64,000 nucleotides of DNA from an uncultured Paracoccaceae bacterium (GCA_947499715.1 CANMPL010000001.1:124001-188000); one strand, 5' to 3'. Numbered from the stretch's first letter, positions 1 through 10,032 are shown. Numbers and translations: made by a program. The notes: a model not told the origin generated them from the letters alone.

Positions 1-838
1 CCAGCGCAGGCTGGCCATTGATCCGCGCAAATCCACTGGGGTCCTCAAACGTCCGCCTGATAGTGGCGACATCCTCAAATGTGACAACAGCGTTGCCGCG
101 CACCTTGATGGGCATCGCCATCACATCGTCCAGATCCTCAATCAGACCCGGAACCTTCAACACAATCCGCCCGGCCCCGGTTTCAATCGCGCCAGCGGCG
201 ATCAGTCGGTTGTTGCGCTGGATCTGGCTGATCAGTTCATCAAAAGACAGGTTGTATGTCTGGAACACCGTCGGGTCGATCAGGACTTCCATGAATTCAG
301 TCCTCTGGCCGCCGATATCGACTTCCAGCACACCGCTAAGACCCTCTAACTGGTCCTTCACGTCGTCCGCGAGATTGTTCAGCGTCCGTTCAGGCACGGG
401 CCCTGACAAAATAGCGGTGATAATTGGGAAAAGCGCGGTATTCACCTCTGTAATGGTGATGTCCTGCGCCCCATCGGGAAGCTCGCCATTGGCCCGGTCG
501 GCCGCTTCGCGCACTTTATCAAGCGCCTCTTGCGCATCAAATCCAGCGTTAAATTCCAGCTGAATGCTGGCAAACCCCTCAGAGGCATGCGCCTCCATTG
601 ATTCCAATCCGGTGATCGACCCGAACTCTGTCTCCATCGGCTCAATCAGCAACCGTTCCGCATCGCCCGGACTGATCCCATCAAGGCTTGTTGAGGCATA
701 AAACAGCGGGATCGGGATTTCAGGATTGGCCTCTTTCGGGATCGCCCCGTAGGCCAGCGCGCCAATGCCCAGAACCATCATCAGCGCCATCACAACAACA
801 CGGGTGCGCGAGAATGCCGCGTCGATCAGCGCATTCAT
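1..838 (-). CDS. RND efflux pump, N-terminal part (cut by left edge)
   Basis: The reverse strand reads as an open frame from the ATG at 838 through base 1; the C-terminal three quarters lie outside the window. The visible 279 residues start MNALIDAAFSRTRVVV, followed by one hydrophobic segment (about residues 10-32) and then a long soluble region resembling the periplasmic porter domain of AcrB/MexF-type RND transporters, with phrases such as PLFYASTSLDGISPGDAERL. The start overlaps the stop of the adaptor gene by 4 bp (ATGA), so the two are co-translated. The role is proton-driven export of drugs or other small molecules across the envelope; the substrate cannot be told. No outer-membrane channel gene is visible beside it. 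Confidence 0.85.
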   Translation of the reverse strand, partial: MNALIDAAFSRTRVVVMALMMVLGIGALAYGAIPKEANPEIPIPLFYASTSLDGISPGDAERLLIEPMETEFGSITGLESMEAHASEGFASIQLEFNAGFDAQEALDKVREAADRANGELPDGAQDITITEVNTALFPIITAILSGPVPERTLNNLADDVKDQLEGLSGVLEVDIGGQRTEFMEVLIDPTVFQTYNLSFDELISQIQRNNRLIAAGAIETGAGRIVLKVPGLIEDLDDVMAMPIKVRGNAVVTFEDVATIRRTFEDPSGFARINGQPAL

Positions 839-1947
839 GACTGCGGCTCCTCTGCTTGTGGCGACACGACCTCGCCCTCGCTGACAAAGCCCTGTCCGAC
901 GGTCACGATGTTCACGGTTTCCGGCAGCCCAGTGACCCAAACCCCGTCAATTTGGGCACTCACCACGTCAATCGGGTAAAATACTACGATGTTGTCGGCA
1001 TCCACCGTCTTGACCCCAAGACGACCATCCGTATCCAGCGAAACGATGCTGGGCGACAAGAAATGCGCGACAACTTCGCCCGTGGGAATACTGATCTCGG
1101 CTGATATTCCTGCCGGGATATCGCCCTCGTCATTGGGCACTTCAATCTCGGTCAGGAAGGTCCGTGTTTCTGCCGCCGCCGAGGTGCCAACAAAACTGAC
1201 GACACCTTCGCGCACCTCTCCGGTGATAAACGCCACGTTGGCAGGCTGGCCATCCTTGATCGTGTTCAAGGACTGCTGAGGCACCTGAATAGAGACTGTT
1301 AGCGGCGTATTATCGACAATCCGCCCAATTTCCGCGCCAGCCGAGACAAATTCCCCCGGATCCAGATCCAGCATTTCAATCCGACCATCAAAGGGCGCAA
1401 GGATCATCGCGTTGTCCACCGCGTCCTGCTCTGCAATGACCTGGCTTTCTGCGGCATCAAGTGCGGCTTGCAATTGCGACACCCGATCCGCTGTCGCCAC
1501 CCCACGTTCGAACAACGCCTGCACATCTGCCAGATCTTCGCGGGCACGGGCGAGATCCTCTGTCGCGCGTGCCAGATCCGCCTCTGCCCTGTTCACCGCA
1601 ATCCGCGCAATCGGCGCACCGCGTTTGACGTTTTCACCCTTTTCCACAAAAACCTCTGCGACATCGCCTGTCGTCTCGGCGCGCAACGCGCTGTCACGAT
1701 CCGGCAATGCCTGTCCTTCGGCCTGAAAATACTGCGTCACCGCTTCTGCTTGTGATCGCCGCACTGCGACGGACACGGGTGCGATCTCTTGCCGGGCCGC
1801 GGTTTCGCCTTCCGCGCCCGACGGGGCAATAAACCCGCTCATCATCCAGCCGAAGACCGCGACCGCCAGCAAAACCGCAAACGCAGTCGACCGCCACGCC
1901 CCTTTGTCATCATCGAATGTCAGTGCATCACGTGTGGTATCAGGCAT
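835..1947 (-). CDS. RND efflux periplasmic adaptor (HlyD/AcrA family)
   Basis: A 370-residue membrane-fusion protein that would bridge the adjacent inner-membrane RND pump to an outer-membrane channel. It has an N-terminal membrane segment (about residues 18-38, AFAVLLAVAVFGWMMSGFIA), a split lipoyl domain, and an alpha-helical hairpin rich in Ala/Glu/Arg (LARATEDLARAREDLADVQ) between the two lipoyl halves, followed by the beta-barrel region with APFDGRIEMLDLDPGEFVSAG. An in-frame ATG exists four codons earlier (1959), but GGAGG sits 6 bases before the ATG at 1947, so I place the start there. The gene ends overlapping the pump start by 4 bp. Confidence 0.88.
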   Translation of the reverse strand: MPDTTRDALTFDDDKGAWRSTAFAVLLAVAVFGWMMSGFIAPSGAEGETAARQEIAPVSVAVRRSQAEAVTQYFQAEGQALPDRDSALRAETTGDVAEVFVEKGENVKRGAPIARIAVNRAEADLARATEDLARAREDLADVQALFERGVATADRVSQLQAALDAAESQVIAEQDAVDNAMILAPFDGRIEMLDLDPGEFVSAGAEIGRIVDNTPLTVSIQVPQQSLNTIKDGQPANVAFITGEVREGVVSFVGTSAAAETRTFLTEIEVPNDEGDIPAGISAEISIPTGEVVAHFLSPSIVSLDTDGRLGVKTVDADNIVVFYPIDVVSAQIDGVWVTGLPETVNIVTVGQGFVSEGEVVSPQAEEPQS

Positions 1948-2025
1948 TCTTGCCTCCAATGGGCGGTCTTTGAATAATTCAGCTATTCGTGCCGATATAA
2001 GCCTTATGTCGCGCGGCGCTAGGCG

Positions 2026-3171
2026 CTACCCCAGAATATCCCGCGTGATCTGCGCATAAATCGAAGCCCCAATCGGGATCAGATCGTCGGGAAAATCATA
2101 GTCTGGGTTATGCAATGCCGCATAATCTATCCCGGGACCAAGACATAACATGGCCGCCTTCGCACCCCATCCAAAGACGCCAAAATCTTCTGATGCCCGC
2201 ATCGGCAAACCGTCCGGGCCGTTGGCAATGCCCAAGGTATCCATTGCTTTTTGCGCCACCCGCGTCGCCTCTGGGTCGTTGATTGATGCAGCAAAGACAT
2301 CGCAATCTTCAAATTCCACCGCCAGTCCATTTTGATCTGCCTGCGCCTTGGCCAATGCGCGCGCGGCCTGCGCCATCTTTTCAAGCACATCATCCTTGGC
2401 GGCACGTAACGTGACGTTTATCACCGCCGCCCCCGGTGCCACACCAAAGGTCGGCTCTCCCAATTGGGCATGTGTGACCGTTGCCAGTCGAAAGTCGTCA
2501 TTCAAGGGGCCACCACGGCCCAACGCGCCCAGCGCCGGGATAAGGGCAGCCACCGCCAGACCCGGCGACCGCCCCTCCTCCGGTTCGGCGGCATGGGCGG
2601 TCTTGCCAGTCAAAGTGATCTCTAGCCCGCGGGAGGCGCAATTGATTAATCCCGGCCGGGTCGCCACAAACCCAAAGGGTCGCCCCGGTTCATTGTGAAT
2701 GGCAAAGGCCCAATCGGGTGCGATCTGTGCGAACCTCTGATCAGCCACAACGGCCCGCGCGCCGCTGCCGTCTTCCTCTGCCGGTTGAAACATCAACACC
2801 ACGCGGCCCGTCTTGGGCGGGTTGCGCTGCAATAAGCGCCCGAAAGCAAGCAGCATGGTCATATGACCGTCATGCCCGCACAGATGTCCCTTGCCCGGCA
2901 CCTCTGATCGCCACGACATCTCTGACAGCTCTTCAATCGGCAATGCGTCGAGTTCTGCCCGGAACAACACCGTTGGCCCCGAGACTCCGGTTTCAAAAAC
3001 CGCAGCAACGCCATGCCCGCCCAAGCCTGTGATTATGTCAGACGGCCTTAGCTTTTTAAGTTCACCCGCAATCGTCTTGGCGGTTTCAACCTCTTCGCCC
3101 GATACCTCTGGCTTGCGGTGCAGGGCCCGTCGAAATGCCGTCAGTTCGGCGATATCGGAATTCGTCAACAT
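2026..3171 (-). CDS. M20-family amidohydrolase (hippurate hydrolase/aminoacylase-like)
   Basis: A 381-residue zinc-dependent amidohydrolase of the M20D group, which cleaves N-acyl amino acids or similar amides in the cytoplasm. The metal-site motif CGHDGHM is present about a quarter of the way in, followed by the PAEEDGSGA glutamate motif and a later ASEDFG motif, in the order usual for the family. The reading frame stays open upstream into the divergent aroC gene (to 3402), but the family-like N-terminus [22 protein letters not shown] begins at 3171, leaving about 100 bp for two divergent promoters. The exact substrate is not deducible. Confidence 0.88.
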   Translation of the reverse strand: MLTNSDIAELTAFRRALHRKPEVSGEEVETAKTIAGELKKLRPSDIITGLGGHGVAAVFETGVSGPTVLFRAELDALPIEELSEMSWRSEVPGKGHLCGHDGHMTMLLAFGRLLQRNPPKTGRVVLMFQPAEEDGSGARAVVADQRFAQIAPDWAFAIHNEPGRPFGFVATRPGLINCASRGLEITLTGKTAHAAEPEEGRSPGLAVAALIPALGALGRGGPLNDDFRLATVTHAQLGEPTFGVAPGAAVINVTLRAAKDDVLEKMAQAARALAKAQADQNGLAVEFEDCDVFAASINDPEATRVAQKAMDTLGIANGPDGLPMRASEDFGVFGWGAKAAMLCLGPGIDYAALHNPDYDFPDDLIPIGASIYAQITRDILG

Positions 3172-3273
3172 TTGCCCACTCAATGCGCAACACTTGCCTG
3201 CGTCAAGCCGTCCGGGGGCTTCCCCCGCGCGGCCCTTTGCAATATCGGATGGCCGGAACAAAGGACGCACTAT

Positions 3274-4368
3274 ATGTCGATCAACAGTTTCGGTCATCTT
3301 TTTCGGTTCACCACCTGGGGTGAAAGCCATGGTCCCGCCTTGGGGGCGACAGTTGATGGCTGCCCACCCGGCGTGGAAATAAGCGAAGCCAAGATCCAGC
3401 ACTGGCTGGACAAGCGTCGGCCCGGCCAGAACAAAAACACAACCCAGCGCAATGAACCCGACGCGGTCGAAATCCTGTCAGGCGTGTTCGAAGGCCGCAG
3501 CACCGGCACCCCTATTCAGTTGATGATCCGCAATACGGATCAGCGGTCCAAGGACTATGGCGATATCGCCCAAACCTTTCGACCCGGTCATGCCGACATC
3601 ACCTATCACCAAAAATACGGCCTGCGCGACTATCGCGGCGGTGGCCGGTCTTCTGCCCGTGAAACAGCCGCCCGCGTGGCCGCTGGTGGGGTTGCGCGCG
3701 CCGCCATGCCTGATGTGCAAATCACCGGGTACATGGTGCAGATGGGCGAAAAGAAAATCGACCGCAGCCGTTTTGATTGGGATGTGATTGAACAGAACGA
3801 TTTCTGGTGCCCTGATCCAGTGGCCGCCGTGGAGTGGGAAGATTATCTGCAATGGCTGCGCAAGGATGACCACAATTCGGTGGGTGCCATTATTGAGGTC
3901 GTCGCCCGTAATGTTCCGGCAGGCATCGGCGCCCCGATCTATGGCAAGCTTGATACCGATCTCGCTGCCGCGATGATGTCGATCAATGCGGTCAAAGGCG
4001 TGGAAATCGGCGAAGGCATGGCCGCAGCCGCCCTGACAGGACGTGAAAACGCCGATGAGATCTTCATGGGGAACGATGGCCAGCCGGTCTATTCCTCAAA
4101 CCACGCGGGCGGGATCCTTGGTGGAATCAGTACCGGTCAGGACGTCGTTGTGCGCTTTGCGGTCAAACCCACATCATCGATCCTGAGCCCGCGCAAATCC
4201 ATTCGCATGGACGGCAGCCCAACGGAAGTGATCACCAAGGGCCGCCATGATCCTTGCGTTGGGATCCGTGCCGTTCCCGTCGGAGAGGCGATGATGGCCT
4301 GTGTCATTCTTGATCACATCTTGCTGGATCGCGGGCAAACGGGTGGCCAACGCGGGCACATCGGATAA
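3274..4368 (+). CDS. aroC: Chorismate synthase
   Basis: A 364-residue enzyme converting 5-enolpyruvylshikimate-3-phosphate to chorismate, the last common step to aromatic amino acids, folate and quinones. The N-terminus [20 protein letters not shown] is the chorismate synthase signature with the flavin/substrate-binding GESHG, followed by [15 protein letters not shown] and the central [19 protein letters not shown]. The frame is open upstream to 3118, but the family start is the ATG at 3274. It ends 77 bp before the stop of a convergent transporter gene, with a palindromic repeat between them. Confidence 0.97.
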   Translation: MSINSFGHLFRFTTWGESHGPALGATVDGCPPGVEISEAKIQHWLDKRRPGQNKNTTQRNEPDAVEILSGVFEGRSTGTPIQLMIRNTDQRSKDYGDIAQTFRPGHADITYHQKYGLRDYRGGGRSSARETAARVAAGGVARAAMPDVQITGYMVQMGEKKIDRSRFDWDVIEQNDFWCPDPVAAVEWEDYLQWLRKDDHNSVGAIIEVVARNVPAGIGAPIYGKLDTDLAAAMMSINAVKGVEIGEGMAAAALTGRENADEIFMGNDGQPVYSSNHAGGILGGISTGQDVVVRFAVKPTSSILSPRKSIRMDGSPTEVITKGRHDPCVGIRAVPVGEAMMACVILDHILLDRGQTGGQRGHIG

Positions 4369-4372
4369 TTGG

Positions 4373-4445
4373 TTTCGCCGCCTTTGGCGGCGACCGGCTG
4401 GGGGCTTTGCCCCCAGACCCCCAGGATATTTTTGGCCAAAAGAAG
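4373..4445 (+). repeat. Dispersed palindromic repeat, copy 1 (between aroC and DMT gene)
   Basis: Read on the plus strand this holds a GCCGCC-TTT-GGCGGC hairpin, then GGGGGCTTTGCCCCC, then GACCCCCAGGATATTTTT, then GGCCAAAAGAAG. Three related copies lie at 20001-20092 (minus), 30384-30449 (minus) and 31774-31824 (plus). Here it lies between two convergent genes, so it may serve as a terminator for either, though the T-run is short. Confidence 0.8.
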
Positions 4446-5321
4446 TTAGGGCCGCGCGACAGGTTGCTTGCTTAACTGGACGGCCAAAATGCCACCGGCA
4501 ATGATGATCACACCGACGACATCAAGGATGCCCAAGGTCTCGCCAAGTAGGACAGCCGCGACGGAAACCCCAAGGAACGGGTTGAGGAAGTGGAAGGTTG
4601 ATGCCTTTACCGCCCCGATGCGACCAACCAATAGGAACCAGACGACAGTCGCCAAGAGGCCGGGCACCACGGTGGTATAGCTGAACGCCACTATTAACTG
4701 CCATGTCCAGGTCACGTCCCATGTCTCCAAAGCCAAGGCTGGTACCCAAAGGACTAGACTGCCCACAAGCATTTGCAGCCCAACGATCATCAGGACGTTG
4801 CCTCCAGATGACGCGCCCAGGACCGCCAAAGTCGCAATGGTAAGGGAAATGACCCCCACGACGCAAAGCGCGATACCAAAAAGATCCGCGCCAATCTGAA
4901 GTCGCGCGCCCATGATCAGACACACACCAATGAGGCCGGCAAACAGCCCCAACATTCCGAGCGGGCGCACCTTTGTGCCAAAGATCAACCAACCTGCCAC
5001 AGCAACCAATAGCGGCATGGTTGATGCAATGATTGCGGCAAGCGATGCCTGCACCGTCTGCATCGCCACGAAATTCAGCCCGAGATATAGACCGTTCTGA
5101 CAGACCCCAAAGATCAACACGCCCAGCCATTGTTTCTTGGAAAGCCGTGCCGATTGACCCAGCGCCAGGGCAATCGCCACACCAATCAGGCCGGACAAAA
5201 GGAACCGCAATGCAAGCGCCGTCAGTGGGGGGGCATATTCGACGATGACACGGGCAGAGGTGAAGGCAGACGACCACATCGCAGCAAAGGCGAGGCCCAT
5301 CAGAATTGCTTTGATATCCAA
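4446..5321 (-). CDS. DMT-superfamily permease (EamA domains)
   Basis: A 291-residue integral membrane protein with about ten hydrophobic segments arranged as two EamA repeats, as in RhaT/RarD-type drug/metabolite transporters. The N-terminus MDIKAILMGLAFAAMWSSAFTSARVIV and later ALRFLLSGLIG are typical of the first repeat; FHFLNPFLGVSVAAVLLGE is typical of the second. The substrate is unknown (amino acids, nucleosides or other metabolites are usual for the family). It converges on aroC and stands alone. Confidence 0.85.
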   Translation of the reverse strand: MDIKAILMGLAFAAMWSSAFTSARVIVEYAPPLTALALRFLLSGLIGVAIALALGQSARLSKKQWLGVLIFGVCQNGLYLGLNFVAMQTVQASLAAIIASTMPLLVAVAGWLIFGTKVRPLGMLGLFAGLIGVCLIMGARLQIGADLFGIALCVVGVISLTIATLAVLGASSGGNVLMIVGLQMLVGSLVLWVPALALETWDVTWTWQLIVAFSYTTVVPGLLATVVWFLLVGRIGAVKASTFHFLNPFLGVSVAAVLLGETLGILDVVGVIIIAGGILAVQLSKQPVARP

Positions 5322-5392
5322 CTGTTGCCCCGCGCCCCGATCACTCAGGTGATAGGCCTAATCGACGTGAAGGCGCAAGTGATCGCCGACGC

Positions 5393-6082
5393 TTAGGCGC
5401 CGGTGCCCCGTATTACAGCAGACCCCGTGCGGGCCAAGATCCGCATGTCTTGTGCAAAGGTAAGCCGTTCGACATAGCGTACATCCAACGCCACCCGCCG
5501 CTGGTAGGTGACCGCATTGCGGCCCGAAACTTGCCAAAGGCCGGTGATGCCCGGCGTCGCCTCTGAATAGGCCCAGCTGCTGGACCCGTATCGCGCCAAT
5601 TCCTTTGTTGTGACGGGTCGCGGGCCGACAAGGCTCATCTCGCCCTTGATCACATTCCATAGCTGTGGAAGTTCGTCCAAGCTGGATTTCCGCAGGAAAC
5701 GCCCAAGCGCCGTGATCCGCGGATCCACTTGCAGTTTCTGGGTGTCGTCCCATTCGCGCCGCGAAACCGGGCAATTTTCTAGATGATCCTGCAGGCATTG
5801 GTCCGCATCGGGCACCATGGAACGAAGTTTCCAACAGCGGAACATCTTGCCCCCGCGTCCAACCCGCAGGTGCCCATAGAACCCCGGTCCACCATCCCGC
5901 CGAACCAGCAACCATAGCACCGCAACAATTGGTCCGATCAACGGCAACAAGAGCGCGCAAATGAACAAATCAAAGGGACGCTTGAACCGGCGCGCATAAA
6001 CAGTGGGTGCTGCGACTCGGCGCGGTGTCGCGCGCTGCAGGTCCGCGACCTTGTCAGCGGTTATGTCACTCAGTTGGTTCAT
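5393..6082 (-). CDS. Undecaprenyl-phosphate sugar transferase (ExoY/WcaJ type)
   Basis: A 229-residue bacterial sugar transferase that would start an exopolysaccharide repeat unit by moving a sugar-1-phosphate from a nucleotide sugar to undecaprenyl phosphate at the inner membrane. Visible are an N-terminal membrane segment (about residues 35-62), the basic KLRSM motif, SSLDELPQLWNVIKGEMSLVGPRP, and the C-terminal PGITGLWQVSGR, all standard for the family. It is shorter than WcaJ because it lacks the multi-pass N-terminal part, so it is ExoY-like. It sits 36 kb from the exopolysaccharide genes at 42-64 kb, which contain no other initiating transferase in this window. Confidence 0.92.
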   Translation of the reverse strand: MNQLSDITADKVADLQRATPRRVAAPTVYARRFKRPFDLFICALLLPLIGPIVAVLWLLVRRDGGPGFYGHLRVGRGGKMFRCWKLRSMVPDADQCLQDHLENCPVSRREWDDTQKLQVDPRITALGRFLRKSSLDELPQLWNVIKGEMSLVGPRPVTTKELARYGSSSWAYSEATPGITGLWQVSGRNAVTYQRRVALDVRYVERLTFAQDMRILARTGSAVIRGTGA

Positions 6083-6270
6083 ACCTCGAACGGTCCCTCA
6101 CAAGCGCAATCGCGCCCACCTCACACCACGCGAATTCGCAGCAAATCCTACTAAAATTCACCCCACATCACAGTGGTAGTCTGGAAATGCACGATTCGCT
6201 ACAAATGTCAGGGTTAATGCCTGAAAATGCCCGTTTATTGCCAGTTAGCCCTGAAAATTGACGCTCTTTT

Positions 6271-6303
6271 ACAAAAAAGGCCGCCAAGCTGGCGACCTTT
6301 TCA
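6271..6303 (-). terminator. Rho-independent terminator of the HU gene
   Basis: On the minus strand GGTCGCC-AGCTT-GGCGGCC is followed directly by TTTTTTGT, a classic stem-loop and T-run 20 bases after the HU stop codon. Confidence 0.85.
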
Positions 6304-6323
6304 TCACTTCCGAAACAACAGCA

Positions 6324-6614
6324 TTAGTCGTTAACGCTGTCCTTCAGTGCCTTCGCGATGGTCATCTTGACCACTTTGTCGGCTTCTTTCTTGAATTGCT
6401 CGCCCGTGGCAGGGTTGCGCACCATGCGCTCTGGGCGCTCGCGGCAATAGATTTTGCCAACACCCGGCAGTGTGACGGCGCCGCCGCCTGCGACTTCGCG
6501 TGTGATAATGCCGGTGACAGCGTCAAGTGCGGCACCCGCAGCTTTCTTGTCTACGCCCATGTCTTCGGCCAATGCAGCCACAAGCTGCGCTTTCGTCATT
6601 GGTTTTGTCGCCAT
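6324..6614 (-). CDS. HU-family DNA-binding protein
   Basis: A 96-residue nucleoid protein of the HU/IHF family, which bends and compacts DNA. The start MATKPMTKAQLVAALAEDMGVDKK, the middle LPGVGKIYCRERPERMVRNPATGE (the DNA-clasping arm with its proline) and the C-terminal helix are recognisable. Compared with canonical HU the arm is divergent (RPERMVRNPATG), as in the second HU-like paralogue found in many Rhodobacterales. It is a single-gene unit with a strong terminator. Confidence 0.93.
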   Translation of the reverse strand: MATKPMTKAQLVAALAEDMGVDKKAAGAALDAVTGIITREVAGGGAVTLPGVGKIYCRERPERMVRNPATGEQFKKEADKVVKMTIAKALKDSVND

Positions 6615-6754
6615 TTTCTGGTCTCCCTAAATTGCCCGATGTCTGGGGCCTCTGCCCGCGAGAATAACGGAATGTGGTGGCACACCACAATGTTTTGTGT
6701 GCGCTGGCAAGCGAAAATAAGGGCTTTTTGCGTGTTTTTCGACGTTCGGACCCC

Positions 6755-8236
6755 TCAAAGGAAGGCAGTTTCCTCAAATGATCGCAATTTCCGGCTATGA
6801 ATCCGCTCCAACGGCATCTCGCGCAGCCGCTCCATCGCTCGGATTCCAATCATCAGATGGGCCGCAACTTGGGTCTTGTAGAAGGCTGACGCCATGCCCG
6901 GCAGCTTCAATTCGCCATGCAACGGCTTGTCCGAAACGCACAAGAGCGTCCCGTATGGCACGCGGAACCGAAACCCGTTGGCCGCAATCGTGGCGCTTTC
7001 CATGTCCAATGCCACCGCACGCGATTGGCTAAGCCGTTGCACGGGCCCCTCGTGCTCGCGCAATTCCCAGTTGCGGTTATCCAAGGTGGCCACCGTACCT
7101 GTCCGCATAATCCGCTTCAGCTCATAGCCTTCCAACTTGGTCACATCAGCCACCGCGCTTTCCAGCGCCACCTGAATTTCGGCCAAGGGCGGGATCGGCA
7201 CCCACACAGGCAGGTCCGCATCCAACACCGCATCTTCGCGCAGATAGGCGTGCGCCAGCACGAAATCGCCCAAGCGCTGCGAATTACGCAGCCCCGCGCA
7301 ATGACCTACCATCAGCCAAGCATGTGGCCGCAACACTGCAATATGATCCGTCGCTGTCTTTGCGTTCGATGGGCCGACACCGATATTCACGAGCGTGATT
7401 CCGCCACCGCCTTTGCGTTTCAAATGATAGGTCGGCATCTGCGGCATCTTGGCTGGCACCGGGATCTCTGCGTCGGGATCCGTGATCTCGACATTTCCGG
7501 TGCTGACAAAGCTGGTGTAGCCACTGTCAGGATCCGCCAGAACCTCGCGGGCGTAGGCCTCAAATTCCTGCACGTAGAACTGGTAGTTGGTGAACAGAAC
7601 GTGGTTCTGAAAATGCTCTGCCTGCGTGGCCGTGTAATGCGACAGACGCGCCAGCGAATAATCCACCCGCTGTGCCGTGAACGGTGCAAGCGGCCGCGCA
7701 CCGTCGGGATATTTGAAACCTGTCCCATTGACGATGTCATCATTGGTGTTGCTCAGATCCGGCACATCAAAGATGTCGCGCAGCGGAAACTCCATCGCAC
7801 CACCATGCGGCACGGTGACATCGTCATCATTGGCGACAGCAAAGTGCACCGGCATCGGGGTCTCGGACACACCGATCACGACCGCCACACTGTGATTGTT
7901 CAACAGCAAAGTAATCTGTTGTTCTAGGTAATGCGCGAACAGATCTGGCCGCGTTACGGTTGTGGCATAGACCCCCGGTTCTGCGACATGGCCAAAGGAC
8001 AGGCGGCTGTCAGCGGTGGCATAGGATGTGGTGGTCAATCGGATCTCGGGGTAAAAGGCCCGGTAACGCGCCCCTGGCACATCGCCTGCAAGCACCGCCT
8101 GGAAGTTATCCGACAGAAACCGCACGGCTGTGTCATAAAGCTGCTGAAGTCGTGCCACCGCAGCGGCGGCATCATGAAAGGCTTCGGGTGCTGGCACATC
8201 GGGCGTCAGCAAGATCATTGTCGGATCGGCGTTCAT
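6755..8236 (-). CDS. amn: AMP nucleosidase
   Basis: A 493-residue enzyme splitting AMP into adenine and ribose-5-phosphate. The N-terminal regulatory half (LQQLYDTAVRFLSDNFQAVLAG, SRLSFGHVAEPGVYATTVTRPDLF) and the C-terminal phosphorylase-type half (GGGITLVNIGVGPSNAKTATDH, VALDMESATIAANGFRFRVPYG) match Amn. It overlaps the upstream adenine deaminase stop by 4 bp (ATGA). The pair AMP to adenine (Amn) and adenine to hypoxanthine (Ade) makes an adenine salvage/catabolic operon. Confidence 0.95.
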   Translation of the reverse strand: MNADPTMILLTPDVPAPEAFHDAAAAVARLQQLYDTAVRFLSDNFQAVLAGDVPGARYRAFYPEIRLTTTSYATADSRLSFGHVAEPGVYATTVTRPDLFAHYLEQQITLLLNNHSVAVVIGVSETPMPVHFAVANDDDVTVPHGGAMEFPLRDIFDVPDLSNTNDDIVNGTGFKYPDGARPLAPFTAQRVDYSLARLSHYTATQAEHFQNHVLFTNYQFYVQEFEAYAREVLADPDSGYTSFVSTGNVEITDPDAEIPVPAKMPQMPTYHLKRKGGGGITLVNIGVGPSNAKTATDHIAVLRPHAWLMVGHCAGLRNSQRLGDFVLAHAYLREDAVLDADLPVWVPIPPLAEIQVALESAVADVTKLEGYELKRIMRTGTVATLDNRNWELREHEGPVQRLSQSRAVALDMESATIAANGFRFRVPYGTLLCVSDKPLHGELKLPGMASAFYKTQVAAHLMIGIRAMERLREMPLERIHSRKLRSFEETAFL

Positions 8237-10032
8237 TCGGTTTCCTTAAAAAGGTCAGTCAGTTCAAATTTTGTCACATCTACCAGCCCAAGGTCACTGA
8301 TCCGTAACTCCGGGATCACAACAAGGGCCAGCAGGGAATGTTGCATATAGGCGTTGTTCAGCGTGCAGCCACAGGCTTCCATTGCCGCGACCATTTTATC
8401 GGCATCTGCCGCCACCTCTGCGGCAGGACTATCGCTCATCAATCCGGCAATCGGCAGTTTGATCAGGGCAATCTCTGCCCCGTCTTTCCAGACGCTGACG
8501 CCACCGCCAACCTCACCCAGCCGATTGGCCGCCTTTGCCATCAATGCCCGATCCGTGCCGACCACAATCATGTGGTGGCTGTCATGCGCCACGGTAGAGG
8601 CCATCGCCATTGACCCGGCATAGCCAAAGCCGCTGACAAAACCATTGACGACATCACCCGTAGCGCGGTGGCGTTCGACAAGGGCGATCTGGCAAACACC
8701 ATCCTCACCTTCCACAACGCCATCAACCACCGGCAAATCCGCCTCAAGCGCTTTTGTCGGGGCCTGGTTTTCCACGACTCCGATGACGCGCGCCGTGACG
8801 CGGTTGCGCCCCTCAGGAGCTGCAACTTCAAAATCGGCGTCCGTCAGTGCCTTGCCCATCCGCACTGTCGCACGGGCGTCGTCAGGCCAAGCATAATGCG
8901 GGCAATCAACCGCAATCACGCCGTCCCGCGCGACGGTTTGCCCCCGTGCGATCACCTCTTCAATCGGCAGCGACGCCAGATCAGAGGTCAGGATCATATC
9001 CGCCCGTCGTCCCGGCGCGATACTGCCCAGCTCGCGCTCTAGCCCGAAATGCGTCGCGGTGTTAATCGTCGCCATCTGCAGCGCCACCACCGGGTCGCAG
9101 CCGCAGGCAATCGCGTGCCGCACAACCCGGTTCATATGCCCGTCGTTCACCAGCGTCCCGGCCATACAATCATCGGTGCATAGGATAAAGTTGCGCGGAT
9201 CCAGCCCCTTTTCCGTCACCGCTGTGATCTGGCTTTCCACATCATACCACGCCGACCCCAGCCGCATCATAGACCGCATCCCGTTGCGTACCCGCGCAAT
9301 CGCATCCGCCTCTGCTGTGCCTTCGTGATCGTCCGCAGCACCACCGGCAACATAGGCGCTAAAGTCGCGGCCCTTGTCGGGGCTTGCGTAATGCCCGCCC
9401 ACGGTTTTGCCCGCGTTCATCGTCGCCGCCATCTCGGCCAGCATCTGCGCATCGCCGTTAATCACGCCAGGAAAGTTCATCATCTCGCCCAAGCCAATGA
9501 TCCCCGGCCATGCCATCGCCTCGGCCACGTCATCGGCCGAAATCTCAAAGCCCGTTGTTTCAAGCCCCGGCGCAGAAGGCGCACAGCTTGGCATCTGTGT
9601 GTAGATATTGACCGGCTGCATCAGCGCCTCGTCATGCATCATCCGCACCCCGCGCAGGCCCAGCACATTGGCAATCTCATGCGGGTCAGTAAACATCGTG
9701 GTGGTGCCATGTGGGATCACGGCAGCGGCGAATTCTGCCGGCGTCAGCATCCCGCTTTCGATATGCATATGCCCGTCACACAAACCGGGGATCAGATAGC
9801 GGCCCTCTGCCTCGATCACCCGTGTGTCAGGCCCAATGCAATGCGACGCATCCGGCCCGACATAGGCAAACCGCCCTTCGGCCACGGCAACTTGCCATCC
9901 GTCCAGCACCTCGCGGCTTTGCACGTTGACCAATCGGCCGCCCCGCACAACCAAATCCGCGTATGCGCGCCCTGCCGCGACCGCAACCAAACGCGGCGCA
10001 ACTTCTGCCCAAGATGTGATGTGATGTTCCAT
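8233..10032 (-). CDS. ade: Adenine deaminase
   Basis: A roughly 599-residue metal-dependent amidohydrolase that deaminates adenine to hypoxanthine plus ammonia. Metal-binding motifs are visible in LIPGLCDGHMHIESGML, VIPHGTTTMFTDPHEIANV, the later VGGHYASPDKG and ILCTDDCMAGTLVNDGHMN. The chosen start is the ATG at 10032 (MEHHITSW); a GTG five codons upstream (10047) is also possible, and neither has a strong ribosome site. The ATG lies inside the 3' arm of a long inverted repeat (10029-10058). Its product feeds from AMP nucleosidase, encoded next with a 4-bp overlap. Confidence 0.93.
   Translation of the reverse strand: MEHHITSWAEVAPRLVAVAAGRAYADLVVRGGRLVNVQSREVLDGWQVAVAEGRFAYVGPDASHCIGPDTRVIEAEGRYLIPGLCDGHMHIESGMLTPAEFAAAVIPHGTTTMFTDPHEIANVLGLRGVRMMHDEALMQPVNIYTQMPSCAPSAPGLETTGFEISADDVAEAMAWPGIIGLGEMMNFPGVINGDAQMLAEMAATMNAGKTVGGHYASPDKGRDFSAYVAGGAADDHEGTAEADAIARVRNGMRSMMRLGSAWYDVESQITAVTEKGLDPRNFILCTDDCMAGTLVNDGHMNRVVRHAIACGCDPVVALQMATINTATHFGLERELGSIAPGRRADMILTSDLASLPIEEVIARGQTVARDGVIAVDCPHYAWPDDARATVRMGKALTDADFEVAAPEGRNRVTARVIGVVENQAPTKALEADLPVVDGVVEGEDGVCQIALVERHRATGDVVNGFVSGFGYAGSMAMASTVAHDSHHMIVVGTDRALMAKAANRLGEVGGGVSVWKDGAEIALIKLPIAGLMSDSPAAEVAADADKMVAAMEACGCTLNNAYMQHSLLALVVIPELRISDLGLVDVTKFELTDLFKETE

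Noticed and set aside
4522-5277. 251-codon minus-strand frame inside the DMT transporter gene
   Set aside because: It is a +1 shadow of the transporter, Trp/Cys/Arg-rich with no membrane pattern.
6917-7927. Long plus-strand open frame (336 codons) opposite amn
   Set aside because: Its composition is that of an antisense high-GC frame (rich in His, Arg, Gln), without a recognisable domain; amn on the other strand is clear.
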